A stretch of 64,000 nucleotides of DNA from Symbiodinium natans (GCA_905221605.1 CAJNDS010002728.1:62001-126000); one strand, 5' to 3'. Positions 1-9,215 are shown, numbered from the stretch's first letter. Notes: a model not told the origin generated them from the sequence alone. Translations and numbers: made by a program.

Positions 1-12
1 CCAACTGCTGAA

Positions 13-137
13 CTACTATTTGCTTAAGACGCCCCCCCCCCCCCCCCCCAAAAAAAAAAAAAAAGAACAATCATAATCCCCATACTGCCCTTATACGGAA
101 GAATATTCTTTCGGGGGGCTCCTAAGCAACTAGTAGT
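13..137. mobile_element. MITE-like inverted-repeat element, family H
   Basis: The ends ACTATTTGCTTAAGA and TCCTAAGCAACTAGTAG form an imperfect terminal inverted repeat. Inside the left arm a run of 18 C (32-49) is followed by 15 A (50-64). A second copy at 29538-29630 shares the same left end and the CCCCC/AAAAAA junction, with shorter homopolymers. No coding capacity is seen, so it would be non-autonomous. Confidence 0.6.
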
Positions 138-221
138 GAAAGCTCCGTCATGGAGAGGGCGCCTCGGCACAAAGATCGGCCACCTCGAGAGGTTGCAGGG
201 AAGAGCGCTTGGGATCACCGG
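138..221 (+). CDS. Candidate exon, unknown product
   Basis: This is a unique island between the family H element and the first telomeric array. One frame is open (SSVMERAPRHKDRPPREVAG...) and runs to a CCG|GTGCAG donor; an AAAG|C acceptor lies just upstream. The - strand is also open, so strand is uncertain. No family was recognised. Confidence 0.3.
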
Positions 222-229
222 TGCAGGGT

Positions 230-410
230 TTAGCGTTTTTGGGTTTTCGGCAAAACCAGCCTGAACCCCAAACCCTAAACTCTACATCCTAAACCCTAAA
301 CCCCGAACCCTAAACGACCCTCAAAGCCCACAATGCTTCCCGACCCCGCACACCACAGCAACCCTAAACCCTAAACCGTAACCCTAAATCCTAAACCCTA
401 AACTTTTCGT
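230..410. repeat. Interstitial telomeric repeats, CCCTAAA orientation
   Basis: Degenerate CCCTAAA units are mixed with CCCGAACC and CCGTAACC variants and short unique inserts. Such arrays recur through the window in both orientations, so this is not a chromosome end. Confidence 0.85.
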
Positions 411-530
411 ATGGCTCCGGCTGAGAGATTGAGGAGTATAAGGGGGTCTAGGGGCGCAGGACTCGGGGAGATCTGACTCTAAACCTTTTTCAGGGTTTGG
501 GGTTTCGTGAAGTGCTTTGGAGATTCATAG

Positions 531-615
531 GGCTGCTGATGGGTTTAAGAGTCTGGGCTTCCCTGCATCGAGGACCCCCGCCGCCTGGCAGAAGCGGTCG
601 TTCCTTCGCGGCGAT
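531..615 (+). CDS. Candidate exon, unknown product
   Basis: An 85-bp island with an AG|G acceptor (TTCATAG|GG) and a donor GT directly after GGCGAT. The frame reads ADGFKSLGFPASRTPAAW and then QKRSFLRGD. It starts at codon phase 1 and ends at phase 0. No family was recognised. The island sits between two TTTAGGG-rich stretches. Confidence 0.4.
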
Positions 616-780
616 GTTTTTTTATTGTTTTTTTCGAAGGGTTGGTTTTGGGGTTTAGGCTGTCGGGAGTAGGGTCTTACCCTAAACCCCAAACCCTAAA
701 CCCCCAGACCCTAACCCCTTTAGGGTCTTAGGGGACTATAGGTCTGAGGGCTCGTGGTGTCGGGATGGGGGGGGGGGGAG

Positions 781-831
781 GAGTCCTGTCGCAGCTGCCG
801 TCCCCGTGACAGTAGCAGACATGGAACCTCG
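781..831 (+). CDS. Candidate exon, unknown product
   Basis: An open frame (SPVAAAVPVTVADMEPR) begins after a G-run and GAG acceptor (AG|G). It ends at a GC donor GCAAGA, the same donor type used by other islands here. If the donor lies further on, the frame stays open past 860. Its phase does not match the exon at 531-615, so an exon may be missing between them. Confidence 0.35.
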
Positions 832-1053
832 GCAAGAAAGGCCCAAACACCCTCTTACTAATCCTCAAGCCTAGGCCCTAAGCCCTAAACCCTGAACCCT
901 AGACCCTGGGCTGTGCTGAGAGCGAGCTTGAAAGCAGCTTGCTTCTTTTTTAGGGGCACTTTAGGGCTTGGGCTCCGTTGCTTGAGGCCTGGGGCTAAGC
1001 CCTAGACTCTCAACCGAAATCCGAAACCCCTCAACCAACAAAGGCAAGCTTAG

Positions 1054-1091
1054 ATGCACTCAAAGACCTGCGGCCTAGATGTGCAGCGCCT
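1054..1091 (+). CDS. Short candidate exon with consensus donor
   Basis: The frame ALKDLRPRCAAP runs between a CTTAG acceptor and a GTGAGT donor at 1092. It is short, so the call rests mainly on the donor. Confidence 0.35.
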
Positions 1092-1355
1092 GTGAGTTGG
1101 GAGGCCTTGGCTTTGGGCTTTGGGGTCTAATCCCCCCCAAGCAGGAAGATATCGGGAATATCTGGCACCCCATTCCCTGATTCCCTAATTTTAAGAGCTA
1201 GTAAGGCAAGCCCCGGATTCCCCTAAACGCTCTAAGTTTTTCAGGGTTTGGGGTGTTTGGGGTGTTTGGGGTGTATGGGGTGTTTAGGGTGTCGGGCCCC
1301 AAACCTAAGCCCTAAACCCCCAACCTCCCTCAACTTAGCTCGGGAGGAGTCTTCC

Positions 1356-1433
1356 GAACCCTAAACCCTAAACCCTAAACCCTAAACCCTAAACCCTAAA
1401 CCCTAAACCCTAAACCCTAAACCCTAAACCCTA
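1356..1433. repeat. Perfect CCCTAAA array
   Basis: About ten uninterrupted CCCTAAA heptamers. A TTTAGGG-type flank lies to the left at 1240-1295, giving an inverted pair. Confidence 0.9.
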
Positions 1434-1756
1434 CACCTCTTCCCCACACCCTGAGGTGCCCGGCTGCCCCAGTGGAAGTCCAGCTCCCAGGTTGTACTCC
1501 TTGGGCTTGGGCCATGATTTTGCGTGCGTGCCTTAAGAGAGTTTTAAAGGGGGGGTTTAGTTTATTATCATTCTTCTTCTTCTTCTTCTTTGAGTTTTTT
1601 TCCCGGGGTGGGGGGAGGTTAGGGGGTAGGAGGGTTTTGAGCACATAAATGTGTTGGAAGCTCTGGGTTTGAGCGGGGTTCGGGCTTGCGCGCATCCATA
1701 CGCCTCAAAAACAGCAAGAAACGCCCCCCCCAACCCCTAAGACGGAGTGAGTGGCT

Positions 1757-2275
1757 CCCTAAACCCTAAACTTTAAACCCTAAACCCTAAACCCTAAACC
1801 CTGAACCCTAAACCCTAAACCCTAAACTTGCCCTAAACCCTAAACTCCATCCGAGGCGCCGCCTGGGTTCCATCACCCGCACCCAGGGCCGAAACCGGGG
1901 TCCGCCTACGGAGCAGAAGAAGATAAGTATGCCGCAAAGCAAAGTGTGATTTAGGGTTTAGGGCTAGGGTTTAGGGTTTAGGGTTTAGGGCTTAGGGCTT
2001 AGGGCTTAGGGCTTAGGGTTTAGGGTTTAGGGTTTAGGGTTTAGGGTTTAGGGTACAGCAAAATAAGCTTTCTTGTCAGATGTGCCTCCTAGCTCTAAAC
2101 CCCAAACCCTAAAACCCAAACCTCCGCAAAACCCCCGACCCATGAGACTTAATTGCCTTAAACCCTGAACTGTCACAAAACTCCAACCTAAGAGCCCTAA
2201 GCCCCAAGAATAGCCCTAAACCCTAAACCCTACACCCTAAACCCTAAACCCTAAACCCTGGAACCCTAGAACGCT
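1757..2275. repeat. Telomeric arrays in inverted orientation around an exon island
   Basis: CCCTAAA units (1757-1850) lie before the island at 1856-1926. TTTAGGG units (1950-2052, with GGGCTTA variants) follow it, then CCCTAAA again (2095-2275). The order TTTAGGG then CCCTAAA within the presumed intron could pair in RNA. Confidence 0.85.
1856..1926 (+). CDS. Candidate exon between inverted telomeric arrays
   Basis: After a CGAG|G acceptor the frame reads APPGFHHPHPGPKPGSAYG then AEED, up to a GTATGC donor at 1927. Two other frames are also open for part of the island. No family was recognised. Confidence 0.35.
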
Positions 2276-2289
2276 AAACCGACCCCAAG

Positions 2290-2861
2290 GGTTTCGTCGT
2301 GGAATTGCCTGGAGTCGACGTCCCGGCCGGGCAAATCTCCGCAGGGGCGGTCCAGGCGATTCAGCTGCACTTGGCTGCTCAAGCCTTGGACGTGGGCTTA
2401 GGGCTAGGGTTTAGGGTTTAGGGTTTAGGGTTTCGGGTTTAGGGTTGGGGTTTAGGGTTTCGGGTTTAGGGTTTAGAGGGTAGCTGCACAGACCCTTAGT
2501 GGGGGACCTGAATTTGGGGCATCCATACATACCCCTAACATATTACAGGGGAATCCAGATTGAGAATTCTACCTGATCATGGGCCCAAACCCAAGTTTCA
2601 TTGCTATACACCCAAAACCGCAAACCCTGGCCAAGGGCCAAGGGCTTAGGGTTTTAGGGCTTAGGGTTTAGGGTTTAGTGTTTAGGGCTTAGGGTTTGGG
2701 GTTTAGGGCTAGGGTTTAGGGCCTAGGGTTTAGGGTTTAGGGCTTAGGGCCCTAGAAGCTCGATGAGCCTTCAAAGAGGCACTCGCGAACCGAGCAGTCA
2801 TGGGCCAAGTCCCTGGCTCAGGTCGTGCCCACTGAGACGCAAGACCTGGGAGCAGAGTCGG
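2290..2861 (+). CDS. Two candidate exons, 2290-2391 and 2756-2861
   Basis: Exon one (102 bp, phase 0 to 0) follows CCAAG|G and reads GFVVELPGVDVPAGQISAGA then VQAIQLHLAAQALD before a GTGGGC donor. Exon two starts after CTAG at phase 0, reads KLDEPSKRHSRTEQSWAKSL then AQVVPTETQDLGAES, and ends at GTGGGG. The phases match. The intron between holds TTTAGGG arrays (2395-2475, 2640-2755) plus about 150 bp of unique DNA. No domain was recognised. Confidence 0.5.
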
Positions 2862-2985
2862 GTGGGGTGTAGGGTGTAGGGTGTAGGGTTTAGGGTTTAG
2901 GGTTTAGGGTTTAGGGTTTAGGGTTTAGGGTTTAGGGTTTAGGGTTTGGGGTTTGGGGTTTGGGGTTTGGGGTTTAGGGGTAGTT
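2862..2985. repeat. TTTAGGG array with GGGGTTT variants
   Basis: It starts as GTGTAGG units right at a predicted donor (GTGGGGTG), becomes perfect TTTAGGG, and then TTTGGGG. The donor and the array are continuous. Confidence 0.85.
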
Positions 2986-3235
2986 TTCCTCCGACGGCAC
3001 CCAAACCTAAACCAAATACACCCTAAGGTTAAGGTGTCATGGCGTCTTGGAATCCGAAGATACAAGTGCGATGCAGCTTTTCAGGACCCTGACGAACCGG
3101 TTTAGGCGCCGCAGATTCGGATTCAATCCTGGGGGGTGCCCCTAAACCCTAAGCCCTAAACACTAAACCCTAAACCCTAGGTCCAGGCTTAGGCGGCAAA
3201 AGCTGTGTGGTCTTGCTTGAAAACATTTGGGCGTC

Positions 3236-3334
3236 TTCCGAAATGAGGGGTACCTTATTGAGGTTCTCATTGCCAGGGGGATTCTAGCAATTTGGGGGTC
3301 TATCTTCGGGGACCTTTGTTTTCGTAAGCCCCCA
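3236..3334 (-). mobile_element. Family I inverted-repeat element
   Basis: It begins CCGAAATGAGGGGTACCTTA and ends GGGGACC...TTTTCGTAAGCCC. Read on the - strand it matches the copies at 3483-3575 and 54781-54858 (GTTTACGA.ATAGGGGACCC). It is a short element with no ORF. Confidence 0.5.
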
Positions 3335-3367
3335 TTTAGGGCTTCGGGCTTTGGGCTTAGGGCTTAG

Positions 3368-3891
3368 GATCCTGGAAAGCATCGGTGCGATTTGACGAGT
3401 TCAACCAGGGCCGAGTAGGGCCTGAGTAGGGATTACACGATGTCAGGGCCCGAGGTCTTTTGTGTGGTTTAGGATTTGGGGGTTTACGAAAATAGGGGAC
3501 CCCTGAAATAGACCCCCGAGTAGGAGGATCCCCTTAGAATAAGGACCTCTTTAAGGCACCCCTAATATCGTAAACCAACCCCCAGTTCGGTTCGGATTGC
3601 ACGCGCCCTATACAAGACTCACCTAGCTTCCGACGAGGCCTGACCGGAAACTCTGGAACTGAAAGCGCATGGGCCCAAAACCCCCGACACCCTCAACATC
3701 GCAACTCCTCTCCTTTGGGTTGCGTTAGATGTAGACCAGAAACCCTAAACACTAAACTCAAACGGACCACAATCTAGAGTTCAGGTTGAAAAAACGGCAT
3801 TTTCCCTCGGACCCAGGTTCGGCCGAGCAGCACAAAGCAGGCCCTGGAAGCATTTGAGGTCCTGCAGAGTTCGAGTCTTGTTGACACCATG
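3368..3891 (+). CDS. Two candidate exons, 3368-3414 and 3817-3891
   Basis: Exon one follows CTTAG|G and reads SWKASVRFDEFNQGR before GTAGGG; it ends at phase 0. Exon two starts after CCCAG|G at phase 0, reads VRPSSTKQALEAFEV then LQSSSLVDTM, and ends at a GC donor GCAAGC. The phases match. The intervening DNA holds the family I element, telomere-like tracts and another weak open island near 3636-3680. No family was recognised. Confidence 0.4.
3483..3575 (+). mobile_element. Family I inverted-repeat element
   Basis: The ends GTTTACGAAAATAGGGGACC and GGCACCCCTAATATCGTAAAC form a terminal inverted repeat of about 20 bp. It lies within a presumed intron. Confidence 0.55.
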
Positions 3892-4127
3892 GCAAGCAGT
3901 TTAGGCTTTAGGGTTTAGGGTTTAGGTTTGGGGTTTAGGGTTTAGGGTTTAGGGCAGTACATAAGCATCTTGGGATCACCCTAAACCCTAAACCCCAGAC
4001 CCTAAACTGTAAGCAAGGTGTGAGGGTTTGGGGGCCAGAGTTCTGGTTTAAAGGGGTTCTGTGAGGGCTCCGAACCTTGAAGCAAGGGGCAGGCGGGGCC
4101 GTGCACCTGCAGATCTGAAATTCTGAG

Positions 4128-4159
4128 GCTGGTATGGAGCACAAGCGAGATGAGAGAAG
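4128..4159 (+). CDS. Short candidate exon
   Basis: It lies between CTGAG|G and AAG|GTGGGT. The frame GMEHKRDER is open, but a longer exon from a CTGCAG acceptor at about 4112 is open in another frame (SEILRLVWSTSEMRE). Either way the island ends at the same donor. Confidence 0.3.
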
Positions 4160-4620
4160 GTGGGTATTGATTCGAACAAGGACCCTGAACCCTAAACCTT
4201 AAACCGCAAACCCTGAAGCCGAAATCCCAATACCCAACCCTGAACCTTAAATCAATCTCAGTCCTACACCCTCAACCCTAAACCTGAACTCGAGGGTTTA
4301 GGGTTTAGGGTTTAAGGTTTAGGAGACCTCTCCGAGTGTTAAAAAGAGGCCGTCCTGGTCCGGCTGCACTCCCAGCTTCGACCAATTTTGCACCTTGCTC
4401 TAGGGTTTGGGGGTTTAGGGTCTGGGGTTTAGGGTTTAAGAGTTTTCTATAATGAGGATTAAAGTGCGGCCATGGGTAAAAAACGCTCTGAATCGGAGCT
4501 CTGGGCTTCGCGAGGGTTTCGGACAAGCTTGCGGGCCTCTAGAGGGGCTTAGGAGGTTCCTGGTCCTCGGAGAGATTAGAACAAAGACCCTCTGAGCCAT
4601 CTAGATCCTCTCAAACGCAG

Positions 4621-4664
4621 GCAAAAGGACCTACAAAGGTCAGGATGCTGGAAGCTCTGAGGGC
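4621..4664 (+). CDS. Short candidate exon
   Basis: After AACGCAG|G the frame reads AKGPTKVRMLEALRAGG, with GC donors available near 4664. Unique DNA of about 500 bp without telomere repeats surrounds it. Confidence 0.3.
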
Positions 4665-4751
4665 AGGCGGCCCTTTACCCTAATGGCCACAAAGGCGTGC
4701 AATCTGCAGGTGGCAGGTGAAAAACGATAACAACATTTCACTTTCTTAAAG

Positions 4752-5074
4752 CCGGTGTGTCATGGAAGATGTCATATACGGCCCGAGGCTGCCATTTTGA
4801 CGAACTAGGCCCCTACATCAGTACATCAACGCCTTCACACGCACGCATGCAAGGGGCTTCTCACCTGCCAAATATGGGTATTTCCCCGAGTCGGGGTACC
4901 AAGATACCAGAACCCCCTCATCAAGAAAACTGTTGACGCTGCCGAGGCCTTGCGGCAGGTCTTGCCGGATGCCGTTGCGCCAGAGTCCTGGCTTCACAAA
5001 CGTTCCACCGTTTCGAAGCAAGAAGGACTACTGGTGCGCCCTGCAGCTTGCAAGACTTGCGATCCCAACTTTGG
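4752..5074 (+). CDS. Candidate exon pair ending at a family B element
   Basis: A good acceptor (TTTCTTAAAG) precedes a frame reading GVSWKMSYTARGCHFDELG. A second frame starting after CATGCAAG at 4854 reads GLLTCQIWVFPRVGVPRYQ, then PLIKKTVDAAEALRQVLPD, then AVAPESWLHKRS, and stays open up to the family B element. The break between the two frames (GTACATC...GCAAG) would be an intron under 40 bp, which is doubtful; a frameshift is the alternative. No family was recognised. Confidence 0.45.
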
Positions 5075-5170
5075 GATGTTCCCCCTTATACGAAAAGTCC
5101 TGAATAGGGATTAGAATTAGGGGTACTATACTCCCTATTTAGGACTGTTGGCTTAAGGGGGAACATCCCA
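5075..5170. mobile_element. Family B inverted-repeat element
   Basis: The terminal repeats GGGATGTTCCCCCTTATAC and CTTAAGGGGGAACATCCC are nearly perfect. Inside, AGTCCTGAATAGGGATTA pairs with its mirror. Other copies are at 27313-27404 and 38299-38397. It abuts the exon that ends near 5074. Confidence 0.75.
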
Positions 5171-5382
5171 CTCCCAACTCGTAAGCCTTCAACAAGCCAA
5201 GCTCCAGATTCCTGAGTGAGATTCCGCCTGGGGGGGGGGAAGTTGAGGGCTTGAAGAACAATCAAAGGGTGACGGGCTTGATCACCGCATCCTGACTCCA
5301 AACACAAAGGGGAGGAAGGGCACTACTCGACATCCTAGAGACTTCTGTGTCCTACCGTCGCTGCTGTCATGTGAAGCATTAG

Positions 5383-5658
5383 GGCAGCGCAAGTTGCAGC
5401 AGCTCAAGCGGCCATGGCACACAAGATGAAAGCCACGAGTGCCTCAACAGCGCCACGCCGGCCCTTAAACCCTAAACCCTAAACCCTAAACCCTAAACCC
5501 TAAACCCTGAACCCTGAACCCTGAACCCTGAACCCCTAAACCCCAAACCCCAAACCAAGACCCGAAACCCTAACCCTAAAACCTTTTACCGGAGTCCTGC
5601 AGTTGCGGGTCCGCACGGAAGTCGTAACCAGGCCTTTGCCGCGAAATTGATGGCAACA
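5383..5658 (+). CDS. Two candidate exons around a telomeric array
   Basis: Exon one (5383 to about 5463) follows TTAG|G and reads AAQVAAAQAAMAHKMKATSA then STAPRRP, directly into the CCCTAAA array. Exon two (5595 or 5603 to 5658) reads VAGPHGSRNQAFAAKLMAT and ends at GTGGGTT. The array at 5461-5585 lies between them. No family was recognised. Confidence 0.4.
5461..5585. repeat. CCCTAAA array with CCCTGAA units
   Basis: Perfect heptamers change to CCCTGAA and CCCCAAA variants in blocks, which suggests local spreading of variants. Confidence 0.9.
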
Positions 5659-5826
5659 GTGGGTTTGGGGTCTAGGGCTTCGGGTTGCCAGGAACTTTTT
5701 AGGGCGTAGGGTTCAGGGTTCAGGGTTTAGAGCTTACACGGCAGTACTGACCCTAAACCCTCCCTCCGCGAGGCAGGATTCAATGCACTTCCAGAATTCG
5801 CGCGCCCCTTAAACACCCCAAAGCCC

Positions 5827-5890
5827 TGAAATCCAGAACCCCAAATTTCAAGACACTCCAAAGCCCTGAAATCCAGAACCCCAAATTTTA
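5827..5890. repeat. Tandem duplication, about 50 bp unit
   Basis: The string AAGCCCTGAAATCCAGAACC and the following CCAAATTT occur twice in a row with about 50 bp period. Confidence 0.8.
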
Positions 5891-5930
5891 AAAAAATAGG
5901 GTTCATAGGGTTCGGGGGTTTGAGGTTTAG

Positions 5931-6371
5931 GGCGTTAACCCTAAACCTCGCACTGTGCTGCATCTGACCGATGTCCCGGTGCTAAGGGGCTGGCGGAGCC
6001 GTAAGCCTTCCACGACAGACTTTCCAGGGGCTTTAGGTTTCGGGGCTTTGCAGTGTATCTGGGGTCTTTGCGGTTTAGTTGTTTTTGATTATCAAGACTA
6101 TAATTATTCGCATTACTTTTGGGGGGGAGGGAGGGGGTGGATGGGGGGACGCCGGTCTGAGTTGAAGTTCAGGGTTTATCGCAACTGGGGCTTAGGCCTC
6201 TTTGGAGGCTGCCAGGGCTTTTTTTGGGATGGCTACCCTTTGACAAACCAAACCTTTCGGAAAAAAGGCAGCCCTAACCCCTAGCCCTCACCCCTTCCCC
6301 CTAAAACCAAACAGCAGACGGTCATGCCATCATGGAAAGGGTTTCGGACTGCTGGCTTCGCGTCTTGAGAG
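5931..6371 (+). CDS. Two phase-matched exons, 5931-6000 and 6315-6371
   Basis: Exon one begins inside telomere-like DNA (GTTTAG|GG), reads NPKPRTVLHLTDVPVLRGW, and ends at a strong GTAAGC donor, leaving phase 1. Exon two starts after AAACAG with two bases, reads DGHAIMERVSDCWLRVLRG, and ends at GTGAGG. The 314-bp intron is GT-AG and the phases fit. The first codons of exon one come from an AACCCTAAACC string, so telomere-type sequence appears to be translated. Product unknown. Confidence 0.55.
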
Positions 6372-6454
6372 GTGAGGATCACCAGCCAGGGGAGGCCTGA
6401 TCACGTCTCCGGCAAATGCAGGCTCGACCTGAAAGCTTCAGAATCCTAGGCTTT

Positions 6455-6770
6455 TAGGGGGTTTAGGGTTTAGGGTTTAGGGTTTAGGTTTTTAGGGTTG
6501 AGGGTGTAGGTCTGAGGGTTGAGGGTTGAGGGTTTCAGGGTGTTACCTTCAAACTTTTAGAGTCTGAGGGTTGAGGGTTTTGGGTCTTGAGGGTCTTCGG
6601 GTTGAGGGCTTTAGGGTATGAAGGCTTCTTAGGGCTTAATAGGGTGTAGATTGGCCCTCAAACCCTCTGAAACAGCACGTATTCCAAAATCTAGCATACT
6701 CTTAAGCCCAACTTAGGCCGGAGGATCCTAACACTACCTCTAGACCCTAAACGACCCTACAAGCGTATAA
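6455..6770. repeat. TTTAGGG-type then CCCTAAA-type degenerate repeats
   Basis: GGGTTTAG, GGGTTGA and GGGTGTAG variants run to about 6650, then CCCTAAA-like units follow. This is the TTTAGGG-to-CCCTAAA order seen in several presumed introns. Confidence 0.75.
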
Positions 6771-6802
6771 GCCGTATCGCCGTGCCAACACCTTATAAAC
6801 TC

Positions 6803-6820
6803 GGGGGGGGGGGGGGGGGG
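6803..6820. repeat. G18 homopolymer
   Basis: Eighteen G directly precede the TGAG acceptor of the exon at 6825. Confidence 0.95.
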
Positions 6821-6824
6821 TGAG

Positions 6825-7110
6825 CGATCAGGACCACGGGCTCGATATTTTGATTGAGGAGAGTAGCCAGCGTGCCGGGTTGGGTACGCAAGGTCTCAGA
6901 CACCCTAAACCCTAAACCCTAAACCCTAAACCCTAAACCCTAAACCCTGAACCCTGAACCCTGAACCCTGAACCCTAAACCCTAAACCCTAACCCTAAAC
7001 CCTGAACCTCAAGGGATTAAGACTCGCACCCCTAGGGATGTACCCCGAAGAGGTTCCCTTAACTTGCTCCAAAATCTGGCGATCTTTGAAGCGGGTCACC
7101 AAACACAAGG
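6825..7110 (+). CDS. Two exons joined across a CCCTAAA-filled intron
   Basis: Exon one (6825-6892) follows TGAG, reads DQDHGLDILIEESSQRAGL then GTQ, and ends at GTCTCA with one base left over. Exon two (7036-7110) starts after CCCTAG with two bases, reads MYPEEVPLTCSKIWRSLKRV then TKHK, and ends at GTGCAA or earlier at GTCACC (7095). The phases fit. The 143-bp intron is mostly (CCCTAAA)n with CCCTGAA variants. Product unknown. Confidence 0.55.
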
Positions 7111-7119
7111 GTGCAACCT

Positions 7120-7290
7120 TAGGGGATTTAGGGTTTAGGGTTTAGGGTTTTGGGTTTTGGGTTTAGGGTTTAGGGTTTAGGGTTTAGGGTTTAGGGTTTA
7201 GGGGGTCCCCAAGGTAGAATCCCATGACACCTTGGATCCCTGAACGGTTTAGGGTTTAGGGTTTAGGGTTTCGGGTTTAGGGTTTATAGA
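7120..7290. repeat. TTTAGGG arrays around a short island
   Basis: Arrays at 7120-7203 and 7246-7290 flank about 40 bp of unique DNA whose + frame reads GVPKVESHDTLDP. Confidence 0.8.
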
Positions 7291-7317
7291 AATTGTATAG
7301 GGTTTGGGTCCCAATAA

Positions 7318-7405
7318 CGTTTCGAACGAAACGTTTCGTACGAAAGTTTCGTACGAAACGTTTCGAACGAAACGTTTCGAACGAAACGTTTCGGACGAAA
7401 GTTTC
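7318..7405. repeat. Array of CGAAACGTTTCG palindromes
   Basis: The 12-bp palindrome CGAAACGTTTCG occurs four times, separated by AA, GA or TACGAAAGTTTCGTA. A related motif, TTTTGACCGAAA, is repeated at 7836-7875. The stretch can fold into many alternative hairpins. Confidence 0.85.
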
Positions 7406-7419
7406 GATTTTTTAAATGA

Positions 7420-7830
7420 GGGGGCGGGGGGGAGGGGAGGGGGGAGGGGGAGGGAGGGGGGGGGGGGAAGTAACGAAAGTTTCGCACGACCCCCTCCCCC
7501 AGCGGAGGGAGGGGGGGGGGGGAGGGGGGAGGGGGGAGGGGGAGGGAGGGGGGGGGGGGGGGGTTTAGCCTTTTTCCTTGGGGTGTCTTGCTGGTCTTTC
7601 TGGAAAATACCTAAAACTAAGGGGGGAGGGGGGAGGGAAGGGGGGGGGGGAGTGTTGACTTTTTCCTTGGGGTCTCTTCCTGGGGGAAGTTTAGACTTTT
7701 TCCTTGGGGTGTCTTGCTGGTCTTAAAACTAAGGGGGGAGGGGGGGAGGGAAGGGGGGGGGGGGGGGGAGTTTTGACTTTTTCCTGGGGTCTCTTCCTGG
7801 TCTTTCTGGAGGATACTTAAAACCATCGAT
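7420..7830. repeat. G-rich minisatellite with repeated linker
   Basis: Long GGGGAGGG tracts alternate with a linker containing TTTTTCCTTGGGG and TCTTCCTGG/TCTTGCTGG, present about four times. It should form G-quadruplexes on the + strand. Open frames here are repeat artefacts. Confidence 0.85.
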
Positions 7831-8148
7831 AGGGTTTTGACCGAAACGCTTTGACCGAAAGTTTTGACCGAAAGTGGGCAAAGATGTGGAGAGAACTGGG
7901 AGGGAGATCTGGGAGGGAGATCTGCGGGAAGATCTGGGGGGGATCTGGAGGGCGCTGTCTTCACCAATGCAGTCTCCCCTGCCTGGCCATTGAGCACCTT
8001 TGGCGGCAAGGTCGGCCAAGCCTGCACCATAGGCTCACAAAGACACGACGCTCCAATTACACCAGACCCAGACCCCACGTCACGGTGCCTCCCGCTTTTT
8101 CGGAACGGGCACAGGAGCCTCAGAACGACTCCGACTCTCCTACACACA

Positions 8149-8241
8149 ATGCGGTTGGCAAGCGCCACTGCCGTGGCTCTGGCAGGTTGCGCCTTCGCCT
8201 TTGCAACGGTCCGGCCTAGTGAGCAGAAAAGGAGACTGTAG
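8149..8241 (+). CDS. Signal-peptide-like N-terminus, possible first exon
   Basis: The ATG at 8149 opens a 30-codon frame: MRLASATAVALAG, then CAFAFATVRPSEQ. It has a short basic N-terminus, a hydrophobic core and small residues before a possible cleavage site, as in a secretory signal peptide; the AFAF part resembles the Phe-type start of plastid-targeting leaders in algae with complex plastids (inference). A GT donor candidate lies at 8212 (ACG|GTCCGG); otherwise the frame stops at 8239. The same frame is open upstream to 7864, but that part overlaps the G-rich repeats. No mature domain was identified. Confidence 0.35.
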   Translation: MRLASATAVALAGCAFAFATVRPSEQKRRL

Positions 8242-8935
8242 CAATCCCGCATGATTCACTCTACAGCTGAGGTTCTCACGCCCGTGTGGCTGCAATAAAG
8301 CCCGTCTAATGCGGTCCTGCTCCGCCCGCTCCGCAGGGCTCTCCTCCTCGCGGCTGCGCTTCATACCTGCATGTACACGACATCGGCAATCATCACACGT
8401 AAGCCTATACGTTAGCCTATAGGCGTCTGTATTTGAGGTCCCGGACCGCGCGCCGTCTTCAGTGTGTCGAAGCCGAAAAAGGCCATCTGTCAGGCGGTGC
8501 AATCACCAGAACGCGCACGCACCGTGCCAAGTACTGCCTGAGTGCCAGACTGCGGCAAGGAAGTGCGAGTGGATTGAGAAGCGGGAAGAAGCACTGTCGA
8601 GAAACCGCTGCGGCGCTCCATGCAGGACGTTTGAAGCAAACTCCAAGCACTCGACCAGTTACGCTTTCAACACAAACGACCAAACATGCGAAAGGCTCGT
8701 GCAGGTGTGCCTTCAACCCGGCATCGCACAAAACGATTTTGGCGCGCTGCCAAGTTTATATCCGCTCTCGAGCAAATTATGCTCTCTCACGCAGCCATCG
8801 AGCAGAAGAGAACAAGAAAATGAAGCCTTCCGGACGTCCACGTCAGGGCAGACATCTAGGATACGTAGGCGGAGATCATGATCGGCGGCGATCTGCACGG
8901 GCTGCGTCAACAAAACCGTAGTCAGGCACACCATG
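8242..8935. other. Unique DNA, open in several frames, gene not resolved
   Basis: About 700 bp lack telomere repeats. Two + frames (8433-8921, 8462-8881) and one - frame (8140-8502) are open. The 8462 frame is Cys-rich (CQTAARKCEWIEKREEALSR), and a third + frame reads AKFISALEQIMLSHAAIEQK near 8745-8815. This looks like decayed or intron-split coding DNA. I cannot choose between the frames. Confidence 0.4.
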
Positions 8936-9215
8936 CACAGGTGTGCCTGGACTACTTGGGAAATTCAGAATGATACCACATACAATTTCTATTTATTTTG
9001 TCTTGAGGGTTTAGGGTTTAGGGTTTGGGGTTTGGGGTTTAGGGTTTAGTGGGTCAGGAATGTGGTCTCCCGCTCTGTATAACTCAGACCAGTAGGTCTG
9101 GGAAATTGTTGGTATCTTGTGAGATATCTTATTCATACTAGCAGATCACAGCATATCCGAAAATCTGTATTGGTGTTGTGGAATTCACTTAGTTGGTTTG
9201 GGCCACTTACTAACC

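Noticed and set aside
4770-4800. Dinoflagellate spliced-leader sequence near CTGCCATTTTGACG
   Set aside because: Only the central CCATTTTG matches the known 22-nt leader; the flanks differ.
7304-8252. Gly-rich and Pro-rich frames over 7304-8252
   Set aside because: They cross the G-rich minisatellite; only the leader-like part at 8149 was kept, with low confidence.
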